Positions 59,590 to 60,508 of a stretch of 60,508 bases of DNA are shown one piece after another (the stretch's first letter is position 1; each line of letters begins with the position of its first letter). The DNA lies in assembly GCF_030407495.1 (NCBI RefSeq), contig NZ_JASDDG010000032.1:1-60508 (forward strand). Reading direction: 5' to 3'. Source of the DNA: Arthrobacter sp. APC 3897 (lineage in GTDB: Bacteria; Actinomycetota; Actinomycetes; Actinomycetales; Micrococcaceae). A program made the translations under genes and the position numbers. The notes under the pieces were generated by a model. The model had not been told where the DNA came from. It did no database searches and worked only from the letters and a program-made list of their open reading frames with translations.

Positions 59590-60491
59590 TGGCTGTTACC
59601 GAGACCGTTCTTCCGCCCACCCCGCCCGGGGCAGACGCCGGCCTGGGCACCGGACGCGGCAGGGTCCTCAAATCCCTCCTGCACAACCCCCTCGGGCTGA
59701 CCGGCGGAATTCTGCTGGCGCTCGTCGTTATGGCCGGCATCCTCGCCCCCGTCCTCGCTCCCTACAGCCCCACCCAGGTGCACTTCGAGACACCGTTCCA
59801 GAAGCCCGGCACCGTGGGCTTCCTGCTGGGCACCGATGACCTGGGCCGCGACATCTTCTCCCGGCTGCTCTTCGGAATCCAGGCGTCGCTTAAAGTCGGT
59901 GCCCTGTCGGTGGCGCTGGCCGTGGTGATCGGCACCCCGCTGGGCCTGCTGGCCGGTTACTGGCGCTGGCTCGACGGCATTATTTCCCGCCTCACTGACG
60001 TGACGCTGGCCTTTCCCTTCCTGATCATTGCGGTGGCACTCGCGGCCATCAGCGGCCCCAGCCTCTCCAACGCTGCCGTAGCCCTGGGCATTGCCCAGGT
60101 GCCCACCATGATCCGGGTGGTCCGGGGAGAGACCCTGCGGATCAAGGAAAGCGATTTTGTGCTCGGTGCCAAGACGATGGATGCCTCCGGGCTGCGGATC
60201 ATCTTCAGCCACGTGCTGCCCAACGCCGCCTCGGCCGTCATTGTGCAGGCAACGGTCATCATGCCGGTGGCGGTGATCGGCGAGGCGCTGCTGTCCTTCC
60301 TGGGGTTGGGAATCCAGCCGCCCACGCCCAGCCTGGGCATCATGCTGTCGGATGCCCAGCAGTACATTTTCCGTTCACCGACCGCCGCCATCTTCCCGGG
60401 CCTGGCCATCGCGGCCATCTGCCTCTCCTTCAACCTCTTCGGGGACGCACTGCGTGACGCCCTCGATCCCGCCAACTCCAGCCGAAAGTGA
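59589..60491 (+). CDS. Dipeptide-type ABC transporter permease (DppC-like)
   Basis: A 300-residue permease of the DppC/OppC family. The N-terminal cytoplasmic extension precedes helix 1; FLLGTDDLGRDIFSRLLFGI (about 77-96) is a hallmark, and the EAA-type loop lies at about 193-212 (SDFVLGAKTMDASGLRIIFS). It overlaps the DppB-like stop by one base, so the two are coupled. The next gene begins four bases after the stop. Confidence 0.93.
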   Translation: MAVTETVLPPTPPGADAGLGTGRGRVLKSLLHNPLGLTGGILLALVVMAGILAPVLAPYSPTQVHFETPFQKPGTVGFLLGTDDLGRDIFSRLLFGIQASLKVGALSVALAVVIGTPLGLLAGYWRWLDGIISRLTDVTLAFPFLIIAVALAAISGPSLSNAAVALGIAQVPTMIRVVRGETLRIKESDFVLGAKTMDASGLRIIFSHVLPNAASAVIVQATVIMPVAVIGEALLSFLGLGIQPPTPSLGIMLSDAQQYIFRSPTAAIFPGLAIAAICLSFNLFGDALRDALDPANSSRK

Positions 60492-60495
60492 CACC

Positions 60496-60508
60496 ATGAC
60501 GTACACCG
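60496..60508 (+). CDS. Start of the next gene, probably the transporter ATPase (3' end outside window)
   Basis: Only ATG ACG TAC ACC G is visible. Its position four bases after the DppC-like permease suggests the ATP-binding subunit (DppD/F-like) of the same importer. This is from operon order only. Confidence 0.4.

Noticed and set aside
1-60508. CRISPR array, tRNA, rRNA, prophage or intact insertion sequence
   Set aside because: No regular repeat-spacer arrays, cloverleaf-like sequences, phage genes or transposase frames were seen. The only tandem repeats are the three units at 19974-20053.

Overview
The window is a high-GC chromosomal segment from an actinobacterium. Gene content and protein style point to the Micrococcaceae (Arthrobacter-like): ROK-controlled xylAB, a LutABC/LldP lactate block, ATPase-less carbohydrate permease operons, zinc-ribbon membrane proteins, GTG/TTG starts and many apparently leaderless genes. 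Family-level placement is inference; no rRNA or other marker gene is present. I see no prophage, CRISPR array, tRNA or intact transposon.

Layout. (1) 1-7.6 kb, cell envelope: an Excalibur lipoprotein cut by the window edge, small membrane proteins, and two membrane proteins with an identical N-terminal CxxC zinc ribbon (2213-4042 and 5288-7564). Between them is an SGNH hydrolase whose lipoprotein signal peptide is interrupted by an in-frame TGA. (2) 7.7-13.2 kb, oxidoreductases: a D-2-hydroxyacid dehydrogenase, then a tightly overlapping cluster of zinc alcohol dehydrogenase, gluconate-dehydrogenase-subunit-3-like protein and GMC oxidoreductase, followed by a DAO-type flavoenzyme whose start looks frameshifted. 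(3) 13.3-19.9 kb: an AraC regulator, a DinB-like protein, and the xylose block (ROK repressor divergent from xylA and xylB). (4) 20.1-26.8 kb: a small operon (winged-helix regulator, serine beta-lactamase-like hydrolase, membrane protein), an acetylxylan esterase, a Bcr/CflA efflux pump, a nucleoside hydrolase and a DUF5996 protein. (5) 27-32 kb: a Ugp-type ABC importer (two permeases and a binding protein, no ATPase) with a glycerophosphodiester phosphodiesterase nearby. (6) 32-35 kb: SDR, DJ-1/PfpI and aldo-keto reductase genes and a truncated VOC gene. (7) 35-45.7 kb, lactate use: a D-lactate dehydrogenase-type FAD/Fe-S fusion, an LldR-like regulator, a lactate permease and lutABC. Three exact copies of TGGTCAGACCA, plus one degenerate copy, sit at the promoters of the three transcription units. 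An unknown secreted protein lies inside the block. (8) 46-52.5 kb: a DUF5129/TPM-like protein and a complete urtABCDE urea/amide importer without urease. (9) 52.5-60.5 kb: a second esterase plus lactate-permease pair, a GNAT, a YoaK-family protein and a dipeptide-type ABC importer running off the right edge.

How the genes work together. The strongest functional unit is the lactate regulon, with import (LldP), L-lactate oxidation (LutABC) and a D-lactate oxidase, all apparently under one FCD-GntR repressor. A paralogous permease/esterase module about 12 kb away lacks that operator. Xylose use (xylA, xylB, acetylxylan esterase) and glycerophosphodiester use (Ugp plus phosphodiesterase) are the other coherent pathways. 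I did not find a clearly new multi-gene system. The best leads for novelty are the interrupted hydrolase between the paired zinc-ribbon proteins, the switch-like leader at 2013-2052, the secreted beta-rich protein at 39055-39603 and the duplicated esterase/permease module.
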